NCBI GenBank assembly: GCA_003342815.1
Contig: PTEX01000163.1
Span: 1,705,542-1,769,541 of the forward strand
DNA: 64,000 nt
Reading direction: 5' to 3'
Source of the DNA: Eudromia elegans
Taxonomy: Eukaryota > Chordata > Aves > Tinamiformes > Tinamidae
The notes under the pieces are model-generated. The model ran no database searches. It was given only the letters and a program-made list of their open reading frames with translations, and had not been told where the DNA came from. Positions 24,942 to 38,343 of this stretch are shown piece by piece. Both the position numbers and the translations under genes were made by a program. The first letter of the stretch is position 1. The number at the start of each line of letters is the position of its first letter.

Positions 24942-25598
24942 TGTGTTTTATATTTACTTTTATTTTTGCTTTAATAATGCATATTCTGTTCACTCTGTGC
25001 AAAATTGGGGACGGAGGCGGGCATTTCATTTTCCTAAAGAAAATCAAGCGGAGATGAACATTCAAGTTGGAAAGGCCTATGAAAAAGAGGAAAGCTAAAA
25101 AGCCACAGCTGATAAGGACGAAGCTGCTCTCAACTGCGCCGTTTGTTATGCCACCTGCACACAAGTCTGGCTATACTGCCCGAGCAGCTGTACATTAAGT
25201 GACCTCTACCAGTATAAGTGACAGGAGTCATGGTGATAGCTACGTGACTGAACCCTGGTTTGCAACCAGCTCCAGTCAGTGTGTGGCAAAGAAAGGCACA
25301 AATCATTGCAAAGACCGGATAGTTTGTTTGTTTGCTTGTTTTCTTCTCGTAAATACATTATTGTACACAACTTATTTATAGGGGGGTTGGGGATGTAAAA
25401 TTGCATATTTAACAGAACTTAAAACTGTAACAAAAAGTAGGCTGTTCTATCTTGAAGCAAAAATAATCCCTCCAGCCCCGACGTTAACATTCATTCCTGG
25501 CTATATGCAGTACAAACATTTTAAAATCTGTGACAAAAGACAATTAAAAACCAAAAGTCAAAATCATAAAGCTTGTAAACAGATAATCTGAAATACAC

Positions 25599-25604
25599 TT
25601 TATT
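25599..25604 (-). terminator. SH3KBP1: candidate proximal poly-A signal of SH3KBP1
   Basis: AATAAA on the minus strand, about 325 bases after the stop codon. The downstream sequence is A-rich rather than GT-rich, so it looks weaker than the distal signal. Confidence 0.35.
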
Positions 25605-25925
25605 TATGGAAAAATATCATCAAAATAGTACCACTATGGACTAAACTGCCTGAGTTTTCATTTCACCTATGATCTTGAAGACGAGAGCCTTTAGCACAGT
25701 AAGATGAATTTCAGTCACAACTGGTGCCACACGGCACCGCTTCACGTGGACATTTTTTCCTTGTTGTTGGTGTTTTTGTTGTGCTATCAAAACTCTTGTG
25801 CTAATCCTTCAAACAAAGGGATGTTGAGGCAATTCTTAAATCATTTGGCACAAAGTTATTTTGGCTGGGGCATAAATTTGAGTCTCAGTCATGATGAATA
25901 ATGCAACATTCCATCTATCAAGTAT

Positions 25926-25967
25926 TCACTTTGATTGAAGAGCTTTCTTTATGTCATTAACTTCCAT
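25926..25967 (-). CDS. SH3KBP1: SH3KBP1 last coding exon: C-terminal end
   Basis: The acceptor is strong (CTTTCTTTTCAG) and the exon reads MEVNDIKKALQSK then TGA. This is the conserved CIN85 C terminus, the end of the coiled coil used for oligomerisation and for binding phospholipid. Phase 0 entry from the preceding exon is consistent. The initial ATG here is an internal methionine, not a start. Confidence 0.97.
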   Translation of the reverse strand: MEVNDIKKALQSK

Positions 25968-27854
25968 CTGAAAAGAAAGAAAGGTCATTTTTGATGCAAT
26001 TAGATGTTTCAACAAGCGGAGGCACAGTTGGTACCACTGGAAAAGCAAATGTTCCATCCTATCCACAGGGTCATGCACCACTTTCATACTACTCTTACTT
26101 CCAGACTTCACAAACTGAAAGGACCTTCCCAGCTGCCTGAGATGACTGGTCATGGCTTTCTCCTTTCAAAGATAGACAAGTACCAATACTGGGTTATGCC
26201 CTAACACCTTTCAAACTCTCTAATGTAATACTTTTACAGAATACACTGCTTGTTGCCAGAAATTAGAGGCAGAAGGAGCATTGTGTCCCTGCACTGGCTG
26301 CTGCACTTATACCTGGTAGAGCTAAACAAACCACTAAAAATGAATGTCAGAAGCTGAAGAGCAAAACCTACTGTCCCTCCTGTTACTGGGAAGGCTCTTG
26401 CTGTAAGGATGGCACATTTAGACCATCCTAGTTGGCATCCTGGCATCCTAGGGGCTTGGATGGATGTACCATGGTGCAGCAAAGGCAGCTCGATGCAGCA
26501 GAGGATACACGTCCACTTGGCCCCTTGGACGGAGGTTGAGAATCCTGAGGCAGGGACAACAGATGCAATCTAAAATACCCTCAATGTTTAACAGCACCAT
26601 TTCTGGACAGTTTTCTTACACAGGAATCAAGAGCAGCACTGAGCTGAGTTTATGACTATCAGCACTGTGAGACTAATGCAACTTTTGGCTGTTTAACTCC
26701 CATATTCATTTAGAGCTGATTATGCCATCTTAGCCAGCAGCTGAACACTTACAGCTATAAGCAAGCTCCAAACCAGCGTAACAGCATTCAGCTATGACAT
26801 TATGTTCTTAAAGCTATCGGTGTAGATCTCCATATAAAGATTTAGAGCCATCCTCAGTGGTAGATTCCAGAGCTCTGAATAGACTGGCCTGTCTGACTAA
26901 ACCAGACCCTGCTATTAAAAACTTTGATCGATTTTATGTGAATGGTTCAGTTTCAGCTGAACGTGAGCTGTGTGTTCCTGGAGGCCATACTCCTGTGCGG
27001 ATGCAAACACAGAGCCCTTTGCACAGGACTGCGCATGCTCAACAGCCAAGCAAACCCTCACTGAAGGTTCCCGGTTCTGCCAAAGCACTTTGCTCAGCAA
27101 GAACAACGCAGAGAAATTACAATTCGATTTTCCATCCCTAGCACAAAAAAGCACATTTGACCTGTACCATAACAATATAAAAGATAATCAATACTAAAAC
27201 ACTTAAGAAGTACATCACTCTCCAAAAGCCTTGAGAAGCAGTTTCAAAGTCATTGTGTACTGAGGCAGCCCTGTCACTGACCCCACTCGTCTCCCACAGG
27301 GAGGGCCGGGGGATCCCTGGCCAATTACTCCATCGCTGTGACTGCTTCTGAAGCCGAGGCACCACACAACATTATGGTAGCAAAAACTGGGTTCTTCATT
27401 ACAATTCTATCTTTTATATTACTCAGATGCTTCATTAAGTGCAGTTCTCCATAAAATAGACATCTGGAACCACATTCCATGTATGTTAAGTCTAAAACTA
27501 ACTTAACGCAAAGCAAAAACATAAGGAGAGGGCAAAACATCTAAGGAGGCATGATCTCACTTGTGACAAGACTAGACAATTAAAATTGAGACTATCTCAT
27601 ATTTTGAAACCTACATAATGAGATCACTTTCTTTTGAATTTTCCTATTTGTGCTGATACATTTTTATACAATTAAAAGGCTTTTCAGTGCTGCAATGCAT
27701 GACACAGACTGGCAACACTAGAAAGGATGTTGTATTTTGAGTCACTTTTAGAAATGTTAATAGATTTTGATTCATGGGAACCTAAGTATCTTATCAGAGT
27801 TGTTATGTCCTGCAGCTGAGGGTAAATATTCCCATAACATTATATTTCAGGTAC
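25968..27854 (-). other. SH3KBP1: SH3KBP1 intron before the last exon
   Basis: About 1.9 kb, bounded by GTACC... (donor after 27855) and TTTTCAG (acceptor before 25967). It contains only short chance frames and no repeat I can name. Confidence 0.8.
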
Positions 27855-27918
27855 CTGCAATCGTAGACGGATCTTCTTTTCTTCATCCAACTCAGAGAGC
27901 AACTGCTTAATTTCTTTT
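27855..27918 (-). CDS. SH3KBP1: SH3KBP1 exon: coiled-coil segment
   Basis: A 64-bp exon between TTTTAACAG and GCAG|GTACC. With the two bases carried over from the previous exon it reads KKEIKQLLSELDEEKKIRLR, ending LQ. The heptad-like Leu/Ile spacing and dense charged residues mark the C-terminal coiled coil of CIN85, which assembles the adaptor into multimers. Phase 2 in, phase 0 out. Confidence 0.96.
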
Positions 27919-29051
27919 CTGTTAAAAGAATGCAAAAAAATTGGAATGCAAATGTTTAAAGCAGTAAATACTGAAAGATCACCTCTTGGAGACATGTTTT
28001 CCACACTTTCTTCCAATCTTTCTTCCTGCAATCCAATCGCAATTTCCGATTCCAATGTCCAGTTGGAAAGCAATCTTTCTTCCCTTGAACTAGTCATTAA
28101 GTAGGTGGTTGTATATTATACAATACACAGAAAAGCAATACTATGTATAATGGAATAAAAAAAGAAAAATCCCTGCTAATGAATAATCAGTTTCTTTGTA
28201 AGAATTTGCATCCCCAGGCTCTGTTCTGGGCTAGCAGTATCAACATTATCTGAGTAGAGAGTCACTTTTTCCATAAAGATATAAATGCACTGGTGGGTTA
28301 CAGGAACAGGTACCACAGATCCTGCTCACACTAATAGGTATTTAAGCCGTTTTAAAGCTGCATATCCATCCCGACAGCACAGCGTAACCTACAACTTGGT
28401 CTATCAGGCTTCATGACTCCCAAGTGTGAATTTACTGTCACCTCTTTAGCAAGGACGCGTTGACAGGAGCGGGCACCTCCTCACGTCCTCCCTGAGTGAC
28501 CATGCTCTGGAGACAGGGCCCAGCAGAGGGGAGCAGATCCCGCCACCAGTCCTGCGGGACAGACTGGTGGGGCTTGTCTCTAAAACTCTTTTTCTCTCTC
28601 CCGACACTCCTGTTCCTCTACAGTCTCTCTGTCTTGCTTTCTCTTTTTTTTTCTAATTTCTGCCATAGACAATGTAAGAATGTTTAATTTCAAGACATTA
28701 AATATTCTCAGGAATAGCAAAAATGGTGACATAGCCCCTGTATCTCCCAAGAAATCAGCAGCTTAAAGAAAAGATGCCAAACCCTAAAACAATAAGATTC
28801 AGAGCAATAAGCACAAAGCTTAGCAGCTATCCTAGAGACAACTCAATTATCTTTTGGCACAAAGCTTTCCAGGCAAAAGCACAAAAAATCTAACAACAAG
28901 TGGGTTAAGAATGCTAGGAACCAGTGAAAACGTATTCCTTCTTACTGACAGCTTAAGCCATGTAAAGTTATGAAGAACCGTATTCCTCGCTTAGCATTTA
29001 AAGCTTACATTTTCAGACACCCCACCTAAAGTCATGATTTACAGCACTTAC
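27919..29051 (-). other. SH3KBP1: SH3KBP1 intron
   Basis: About 1.1 kb from donor AA|GTAAGTG to acceptor TTTTAACAG. It includes a modestly GC-richer patch at about 28440-28570 with no recognisable content. Confidence 0.8.
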
Positions 29052-29323
29052 TTTTGCTGGTCTTTCATTGTTTCAACAATGGTTCTTAGCTCCTTAATTT
29101 GTGTTCTCAGCTCCTCCAGGGCAGTCTGACCTTGGCTCAAGGGCTCAGTCTTTGGCTTTCCTTCAGTACCAAACAGGGATGGGGAATTTGACCTGTGGCA
29201 TGTTGTTCCCATAGCAATTGAATGAAATCCAGGTGATGGTGATGGGGAGAGTGATGCTGGTACATTACTGCCGCTAGCCAGACCTCCTGGTTTTGGAGGC
29301 AAGGAAGTTTTATTTTCAGATAC
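29052..29323 (-). CDS. SH3KBP1: SH3KBP1 exon: Ser/Pro linker and start of coiled coil
   Basis: A 272-bp exon between TGTTTTAG-type acceptor sequence and the strong donor AA|GTAAGTG. It begins VSENKTSLPPKPGG, passes through a Ser/Pro-rich low-complexity linker, then the conserved NSPSLFGTEGKPK block, and ends with LEELRTQIKELRTIVETMKD, the first part of the coiled coil. The linker differs most from the human protein as I recall it, whereas NSPSLFGTEGKPK and the coiled coil are almost unchanged. Phase 0 in, phase 2 out. Confidence 0.97.
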
Positions 29324-30719
29324 CTAAAACAAGAGGAGGAGATACTCATATTGAATGGCAAGTAGGGCAAGATACTGAGGAAAATGTAGGTATGGAAGCT
29401 GAAGGAGATATACTGTGAAAGGAGACTTTGGGACAGGGGCAGCAGCACTAGCTGGGCAAAGAAGCTGAATAATAGTCAGATGAAAATCAGGAGAAACTGT
29501 GATGGCAAGGGAAGACTGGGATCCACTGAAGTTTGCAGGAAACAGCCTTCCCTGTTCCAGAAGTGGGACTGACAAGTGCTGCATAAAAAAGGGTCCTGTG
29601 GAGAAACAGCATGAGCATAAAAACAAAAATGGCATTAAATTACTCCACTGGTTTCAGTGCTCGACTTTGTGACATTAATAATTCAATTCTTGTAACATTT
29701 TGTGTGTGAGCACATAGGTGAAAAATGTGCATCAATAACCCAGCCTTTCACAGACAGCAATCCTTACATTGCTATTGCAACTTCATAGCATCTAGGTCTC
29801 CTTGGGTCTGAAAAGAGATGTTAGCCCATTTCTAACCTGAAGCAAGTAAGGAAAGCACAATTGGACTCAGTCACCCTCAGCACCTTATTTCAGAACATAA
29901 ATGGCTGTTTGTTGCTACTCTCCAACAGCAGAATTCTTGCTTTACAGTCACATCTACCTGCCCTTGTCATGCCAGCCTATCCTACACAAACGTTGGCCCA
30001 AGAGCGTTGCTTAATTCTCATGCTCCCCGAAGAGGGAGCTCTAAAGCAAAACATTATCCTCATAGCTTGATCACAGCCTGCGTGCCTTCAGCTTCCGCAT
30101 AACTGTAACACCGCAAGCATGTAATGTCTTTATTATGAAAAGAACCCACAGGTGCTAAAAAGAGCTCCAATGTCTAGAGCCTTATCTACAAATTTTCTGT
30201 AATATTTTATTGTTTTACATTTTTATATCAATTTACAGCAAGAATGGCATAAGCTTGTAACATGGACAGTTACATCGATGTAAAAAGTCCTTAAATGCGC
30301 AAATTTAAATTCACATATACTAAGAATGGGTCAAAGACACATATTTGCTCTACCTGCTGTAAATGGTAATGTAATTACCTAATGCAAACTCAATGTAAAT
30401 TCTCACGTAAACTCAATCTGTAGCTGCAAAAAAGGTTGCTGCTTCTGAAATTTGCTTTCCTACCTTTTCTGATTCTGTAAAATGTAGAATGACTGGAAGG
30501 ATTTTTTTTTCACATTATAGTAGGGAAGATATTTTAAGTGTTTCATTCACCCTAATCTTCCATTTCAAACATGGAACAATCTTCATATTCTTAAAGCTTC
30601 TTTAAAGTGCTAGTTACCAAGCTGACTGTAATAAAGGTGACTAAGTAAGAATTTGATTAATATTTTAAAAACTAAAATACATGCAGTAAGGTTAAGCAGA
30701 GGTCTTCCAATTAACTCAC
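29324..30719 (-). other. SH3KBP1: SH3KBP1 intron
   Basis: About 1.4 kb, AT-rich, from CAA|GTGAGT to CTTGTTTTAG. No repeat or RNA gene recognised. Confidence 0.8.
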
Positions 30720-30845
30720 TTGTGATATTGTAACCGTCCTCGATTTCCTTGACACTTCAATAGTTTTCTGTGTAATGGAAACATGTTCCTCCTTCTCGTC
30801 TTCAGGACTTGGTGAGTCAAAGAAATCCGGGCTTGAAAGGGAAGA
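30720..30845 (-). CDS. SH3KBP1: SH3KBP1 exon: acidic Ser/Pro region
   Basis: A 126-bp exon (42 codons, phase 0 at both ends) between GTTTTGCATAG and CAA|GTGAGT. It reads [20 protein letters not shown] and ends RTVTISQ. The [15 protein letters not shown] pattern is diagnostic of CIN85. Being in phase at both ends, the exon could be skipped without a frameshift. It lies between the proline-rich region and the coiled coil and has several possible Ser-Pro phosphorylation sites. Confidence 0.96.
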
Positions 30846-32010
30846 CTATGCAAAACACACACACATTGAGTAACATTTTAACACAGGTAGGAAAAAAAAG
30901 CATTTGATAGGTAACACTTTTTTTTTTTTTTTTCCTAAGATACCATTTTGCAGGATAGCAAAGCAAAAAAGGAAAAAATAGTTTTAACGCAGGACACTAC
31001 CCCACTTGGGTTTTGCAAGCCACATTTCCAAGGCTAGAAGAAGAGTCACAGAGTGGTAAATCAGAGCTCGAGAAGGGCTGGGCTGGATCCAGCGTTAAGC
31101 AGCATGTTTGCTTCCATGCATTACACAGGGAAGCCCCTCCTGGCTGCGAAGCGAGCTCGGGCTCCGCAGCTCAGGCCCTGAGTGCGGCTCCTGCCTCCGC
31201 CTGTGCCCGCTGCCTACAGGAGGCTGCAAACGGGGCAGGTTTCTCTCTCTCCCCATGGATTTTTAAAGGGAAGAAAACTCTTCTGCCTTGTCTGTTAGGT
31301 TACTCAATTTGGGTCCATCACTTGTTTTGAAAGCTTTTCTCAAAAGTGCTTTTAGACTCCCTCTACTTCGTTTTCTTTCAGCAATAACATGGGTCACCTT
31401 GAGAAGCTGCTCTCATTCCGATACCCCAGAAAGCAAAAAGCATGTGAGCAATTCCCAAATCCAAAAGGAAAAGGCATTCAAAACTGAGTGCTGGTTTCCA
31501 AAGAATGGTTTGAGGCCAGCTCATCCTAAGATACATATTAGGGAGAGAAATTTAGTGAGCTTAAGCAGAAGAAACACAGGATGGTTCATGAGAGGTGCCG
31601 AAGGTTGACAACGGCCTATTTGTCCTGCAAGGCTGCTAAGTGTCCCAGAGAAAACACGGGATTTCCTTTGGGAAATGCTTTCAAAGTGCTTGGTAGCGCA
31701 CTGACTAGTTTATGCCAAAGATTTTTATGACAGATTTTTCTGGCCTTGGTCACGGTTGACAAAAAATACCTGGTAGCACCCAAATGAGGGGTACAACTCC
31801 CATAAGGAGAGGACTCTTTTCAACGTTAGCATTCAAAACATGGGCAGACTTTTGACACTGGTTTTCCTGAGCTGCATTTCTCTGCCTCACTGTATGTGTG
31901 AAGACACGGCTGTGTAAATATAGGTGAAAGTACCAAGGAACACAGACAGTAGAAGGAAAAAAGAAATCAGAAAATAAAATCCCTTTAAAAGAAAAAGAAA
32001 ATTAACTTAC
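30846..32010 (-). other. SH3KBP1: SH3KBP1 intron
   Basis: About 1.2 kb from TCT|GTAAGT to GTTTTGCATAG. It includes a GC-richer patch at about 31080-31240. No gene recognised. Confidence 0.8.
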
Positions 32011-32120
32011 AGATGTGAGAGACTGGGAGGGTGGTCTCCTGCCAGTAGCTTTTGGTCTGGTTGTAGTTGGATGATTAAGCTTCTCAGCAATTGGTATTAC
32101 AGAATCAAAACCTTCCAAGT
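32011..32120 (-). CDS. SH3KBP1: SH3KBP1 exon: linker shared by long and short isoforms
   Basis: A 110-bp exon between TATTTTTAAG and TCT|GTAAGT. After completing an Asp codon it reads [20 protein letters not shown] then [16 protein letters not shown], matching the LEGFDSV and [16 protein letters not shown] blocks of CIN85. It enters in phase 1. That phase is matched both by the main upstream exon (ends ATT G) and by the candidate alternative first exon at 38344-38371 (ends GAG G). Confidence 0.97.
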
Positions 32121-34467
32121 CTTAAAAATATAAAATAGAAGTGATTTGATTTTCTGATGGATGCTCTCAAAGGGAAAGAATCAGATTTTTTTTCAGTTCC
32201 AAAGAAATCAAATCCCATTTTCCCCATCGTGTCACAGTACTTTGCACATTCAGGCACCATGCTGTCGCTAACAAAAAACTGGAAATCAAAGAGTGCCATA
32301 ACCCAGTCACCCTTTCCAACCAAGCACATTCACCCTTCCACCTCAAGCACAATAAAACAGGCAGTTTATCAATACAATAAGCAGGCAGTATTTGGTTTTC
32401 TGTACACTCAGTATGGTAAAAGCTAAATGACAACACGGGTCCTGTGGCATGAAATGGAAAACACGCTTTCCAAAGTTCCTTCTTGCTATACTGGAGAGAT
32501 TAGTAACATTTTCTTCGGAGTATTTGGAGAGTGAAGACGGCACACACGGTGCCTCAGGAGCGGCAGTGTCAGCGCTGCATCTGCTGCACCACAGAAAGAC
32601 AAGGCCTGGGCTGCAAAACTGTGGATAAGAGCAGTATCTTTGTTAGTCCAGAGGGTAAGCAAAACACCAAGAGACTCCTGAAACGGAAGGAGAGCCCAGG
32701 AAAGCCAAGTGGCTGGAACCAAGCCTTGGCTGCCTTTATGCTTAGTGGAATACACCGGGGGAGCGTCGCTTTACTGACCCAGGCACGTGGCAGCGTGTTT
32801 ACGCGACAGGGCAGCACAGGAATGACGCAGCTCGGGAACGCGGGCCTCAATCAAGCAGCTTAACACCATTCATCTATTTTTAAGGGCTATATCAGTTTCA
32901 GCTGTATCCATTTCAAAACACTCCACTGCATAGGGTAGGCAGAAACCACACAGAAAACCTACAACAGAGGTAAGTTTTCTGACCTGATACATCCAAAGTT
33001 TAGTAAAACCACTTTCAGATGAGAATCAAACGCTAAAAGACTGTTTGTTATTCAGAAGCTATATTTTTACTGCACGACATGTAGAAAAAAACCCAGCCAT
33101 TAATATTTATACATACTGAGCATCTAATTTTCAGAACTGTTAAAAAACAGTGAGTCTCTAAAACTTTGTTGCCCTATTACAATCTCCTGTGCAACATTAC
33201 ACAATGGAAAACCAAACCCACTAATGGGTTAAGAAACTATCTGTTTTCAAGTGTTCTGATTCCGAGCACTCACGTTTTGACTGCTAGGAGTTTAAAAAAA
33301 AAAAGGGACGAGACATTCTTCATTTAATAATATTCCTGCATCCCTAGGGAGAAAAAAAAAAAGAGAGGGACTTCTTCCAATAGCCCTAAAATAGTCTGAG
33401 GTTATTCACCTCCAAACATCACTCTATTTTTGGAGCAAACTCTTCCTATATATAACCAGTGACCGCTCAGTCCTCTACCAGGTATTCCTCTCTTTGCTTG
33501 TTTTTGCACTGTTGCAGCCTGCATCCTAAGGAATGCCATAAAATCCACCACTGCGGATCCAAAACTTCAAATATAGCCACAGATCAGGTCAGGCTAGAGT
33601 GGGTTGGCTTAAGAAGGAGCTAACTCCAATCGAGTACATAAAACCTATCCAGAGTCCCACAAAGTTTAGGATTTGGGGAGAAGAGGTATGGAAGTAAAAA
33701 AATTATCTTCTGGAAAAAGTTTAGTCCACATGGGAGAGTTGCCTTCCAGTAATACCCAGTTTGAAGCTGAGGACTGATATGGCTAAACAACTTGCTTAAG
33801 ATCATGCAGCAAATCAATAAGATATATCTTAATAAATTACCTTTGTCTGCATCACTCTATGTTACTTTATTAAGTTCCATAGCAGGAAAATATTGCCGTC
33901 AGAAGCATAAACTGGGGTGCATAAACACTTGAAGCTTGCATCCATTTGTAAAAATACTGGCTGACCCAATCCTCCCCGCAGTCCTCAGCCACTCCTTCCA
34001 ACCCAATTGTTTGATTTTTCCACACTAGTTTAGATTCATCTTATTTTCACTAATTTTCACAATTTGTTTTTTCCAAGTCAGTTTAAATCCACCCTATTTT
34101 GAATAGCATGTGCCTGGCCACACCAACACTTGTGTTGAAAGAAGGAAATCACAGAGAACTGATATAAGCAGCTAAAAGTCAGGAGAAGAGACCACCTCTC
34201 TGGGGGACAGTACATTTGCCCAAGTTGTCTGCAAGTCCAAGCTTGAAACTCCTGTAATTCATCATTACCTGAAGTCCTACGCTTGATCAGAACACTAAAA
34301 TATTTGTGCTGCAATTCTAAAAATGTATCGATTGAGAGCAAAAGAGGGTATAGGTGTCCATAAGACTCATGAACATTTGCAAAGAAAATCTGCTTCGCAC
34401 ACTTCATGAATACCTCGAAACACGAACATTTCTGCACAAAACTTTTCTTCTCAAGAAGTTATAGGAA

Positions 34468-34561
34468 GAATCATAGAATCATAGAATGGCTAGGGTTGGA
34501 AGGGACCTCCAGATGTCATCTAGTCCAACCCCCCTGCACACGCAGGGTCTCCTAGAGCAGA
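34468..34561 (-). mobile_element. short CR1 LINE 3' end
   Basis: About 94 bp of the CR1 3' terminus in minus orientation: tandem ATCATAGAATCATAGAATGG (minus sense: CCATTCTATGATTCTATGAT), then GGTTGGAAGGGACCTC and CATCTAGTCCAACCCCC. It is heavily 5'-truncated. The low divergence of the tail suggests it is younger than the 6-7 kb copy. Confidence 0.93.
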
Positions 34562-37500
34562 AATCTGGCAATAGTCTATTTTTTCCACTTCTGAATGCAC
34601 TTCTGACAGTTCCCCGGCAAAAAAAAAAAAAAAACCAAAACCCCAAGCAAACACTAAGGCAGTCTAGACCTGCACTGAATTTTAGAAAGAACAGAATGGG
34701 TTGGAAAAAGAGGTTGGAGAAGTCCCACGGGTGAAACCTACTGCCAAACCAGCGAAATCACCGACATTCAGTTGATGCTGTAAATAAAAATCTTTTTAAA
34801 TGTAAGGGATCAACCTTGGTATAATGCTCAAATAGAGAATAAATTGCCAGTACTTCCATATGCCCTTTATTCCCCTTTTTTGTTCTCAAGGCATAACATA
34901 CGGCCTTCCTGGACCCAAGGAGAGGCCGTTCAAAAGAAGTCCCATCAACTGTACTCAAAGTCATATTAATGGCCAATCAGGCACCACCAGCATCCAGTGG
35001 ATCGGCTTTCCCTACTCTCAATAAAAAACAGTGAAGGATATTCCACGGAACATACAGAAGTCACCCTTCAAATAACAGTGACATCATCTAATTCAAAATT
35101 AGGTGATATTAATTCCACAAGTAAACAGATGTATTTATCATTATTACTGTCTTGTTGGTCAAGCTGTTAATTCTTAATCTAATTCACAAGATGGGGAGAA
35201 AGATATCAGAGCAATTCTAACTTATGAGTAAGTATCTGGCTTACTGGGCAAAGCTATTCAATGAAAACAAAAAACATTCGGCGTGCAAAAACTATCGCCT
35301 GGTATTTTTCCACAACAGTTAACAACAGGAGACTGTTCTCCACTGCTGTGTTCATTTGGCGAAATGAGTATTCAAAAATGATTACGGTGTTTTTAAGAAA
35401 TATCCAGATTTACAAAAAAAACCCAAATATCTGTGGAAAAAAAGTTCTGAGCTCATAAGAGTTATATCTGCTTGTAAAATAACCTTCAATGTCTCCAAAA
35501 AAACACCTCAAACCAAAAAGTTAAATGGTTCTTCTTCCTTCTCTTCCTCCCTTTGCTTGTCTTTATTATTTGGAAAAATAAAAGCAAAACAAAACAAAAT
35601 ACATGGCTAGGCTTTGAGTTCACCTTAAAGTAAGGGGTTTCAATCTTTGGACAAGGACATCACTCCTACATGATGAAGTTGGAAAGCTTTTGGCATTAGC
35701 AGAGAGTTTTCACCTTGAGTAAACTCAAATGGACAGCGATTGATAACGCCAGAACCAATATATTCACAGTGCTAATGGCTAGGTTTCATAAGATAGAAAA
35801 GCAGCAGAACTGGAATAAATAAGGCAAAGGGGGCTCTCAGTTCATTTGAAGAAGCTAATGTCATAAAAACCACAGAGGTAGATTTCTTTCCATCATCATA
35901 CTCAATACATCTAAAAGACTGGCACTAGCCAGTGAAATGGTATATTGTCTTTAAATACACTACACCTGAAAGCTTTGCATACAACAGAAGAGATGGAGAT
36001 GCTGTAGACAGAATCACCTGCACTGGTTAATGGCCATGCACCACACCGCACTAATTAAGAAACACTAGCTCAGGGCAGAACCTGCTGTGAACTTTCAGAA
36101 GACCACAGTTATTTTAGGTACTGAAGCACCCAGACCAGGCTACCTTCCCCATGATGGGCAGCCTATCATCCCTTCAAGGAAGGGGAGCGGAATCTCCTCC
36201 ATTAACTGCAGACTCTATTCTAAAATTTGGGTTTTAGCAGAGGAGTTTTCAGAGTTCAACTGCAACGTACCTGGGACGCCAGGTACACATTTTTGTCCCC
36301 ATTTTAACCCTGAGTTTTGTCAGTTAGAGAGCTGAATGTAGAAAGCCGCCATAATGAGCTTTGCTAACGCTTGCCAGTGTCCTCATAAGGATTTTATTTT
36401 TAACGATTCAGAAGATGCCAAGGAAGAACGGAAAGGTCAGGAAAACTGAGCTAGAAGAAATAGATATGCTGTTTTCAGGCACCTCAAATTGACATGCATG
36501 GAGAACAGTTTATAATTCTGGTTCACTGCCTTATTCAAGACCCTCCAGGGCAAGAGACCCAATTAGATCACTTAATGGACCGTTACCATATCCCTGATTA
36601 CAGTATTTACAATTCACATCTATACTTATGGGTAATATTAATTCATTGACATAAAAATTACTACTTAACACACTTGTGTAATTCTGTTTCTTTGCTCTAT
36701 TAAAATGAACATGAACAGTAGCACAGAATAAAATAACAGTGTTAGGCAGGTTTCTGTCTTCATTAAAGAATTCACAGTTTGTCCTCAATCCCTTGCACTC
36801 TACCAGTATTTTGCCTTCTCCAAGTATCACTTTGTGTCTTCAGGCAAAATAATTAGCATGTCTTACAGTATAAAGGCTTGAGATTTAAACACAAAAATGC
36901 TCCATCCTACAACTTTTTTACTGGAAAGAGTCTCTGACTTTTCCATGGCGCGAGCCAAATCTTATTAGATCACTTTTTCTATCAGTCAGAGCCACAATAA
37001 TCACCTCTGCTAACAAATACGAGCTTATAGCAGCTCTGGAACAACTATAGATACAGCTCAAGATACAGATTATATAAACAGAGGCTTTTTTTTTTTTTTG
37101 TTAAATTTTTTAGAAGTAGAGTATTTTAATTACTTTTCCAGGCACCAAGCACTAGGGCTGGGGGGAGAGAAAGAACAAGAGTAAGGCTAACGACAGCACG
37201 GGTCCAGCAGGTACTCCGTGAGCCATCAGGAAGGGCTCTGAAGATTCAAGTCTGAGAAACTCTGAAAAACGTCCTCACATTAACCAGTTTCTAGGGGATC
37301 TCTTAAAAAAACTGTGCCGACACTACACTTCAGGGGGACTCAACCACCACCTTTGTGCCTTTTGTTAGCACTGTTGAAGATTAGTAACTGCTTTTAGAAC
37401 TAAAAAATGCAAAATACTGCAAAGCTGGGCTCACTTGGAAGTGCCCATGCAGCTCAGTCTTTGTGCTTTGCACAACAAGACTGTTGCTTGTGTGGATTAA

Positions 37501-38343
37501 CTGAGCATTTCCACAGCCCATAAATTATTTTTAATTTGTTCCTGTCTTATTCTTTAAATTACTCAGATGAATATGATTTGAAAATGTTTTCTCAAAGCAA
37601 TCCTGTTTTGGATATGCAAGTTTTTATCAGGACTGCAGTATTCCACAGTGTGTGCATAATTAGAAGAATTAGGATTAATCTTCACTTATATTGCAGAAAG
37701 AATGCAGTAGTTCTAATTAATTGGAATAATTCAGTAATTTTCTGGAAGCGTTAGTATTGGATCCACTAAGCTTTTTTTTTTGTCATATCACTGGTCCTCA
37801 AAAATATGTTTTGGTGAAATTAAAAATGCACAATCTTAAAGTCAAGTTCTGTGAATTTAAATTCTTTACATATTGTTTGCATGGCAATGCAAGCCCCACT
37901 GAGAACCAATGAGTGTTTTTCAAATTTCTATGTTTGTTTATTTTTTCCTACTTTGGACTAGAAAACTAGCCTGGAATGTTCCTGAGTATCTTCTGTAACG
38001 TGTACAGACATCCCAACAAAATATATGTGTTAAACGTTGTGAAGGCTGATCATCTGCCTGTAGGAACACACTGATGAACATGCCTTCACAAGCAGCAACA
38101 CAGATTGTATACTTCACACACATCACAATTTTTTTGATGGTAAAATAACAGAAACTATAATGATTATATTCCATGTTAATGCTATAGTGCATGACTGTCT
38201 GTTACAGTACACTCAAATGCAACTTTTCATTTTAAAAGCCTGTAAGAGCCAAGTACATATTAGGTTGTCTATAAAATTTTTAGCTATTCATAGTCAGTAG
38301 AAGAAAAGGCAGGACAGAAAAGAAACAGAAAAAGGAGCCTTAC

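Larger units (their letters stand above)
24915..25925 (-). other. SH3KBP1: SH3KBP1 3' UTR (inferred extent)
   Basis: About 1 kb of AT-rich sequence following the stop codon. Two canonical AATAAA signals occur in the minus sense, at 25599-25604 and 24936-24941. The distal one is followed by a GT-rich stretch (GTTCTTGTTATTGTGTG), so I placed the end there. Shorter and longer 3' ends are both possible: AATAAA-like sequences also occur near 24395. Confidence 0.5.
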
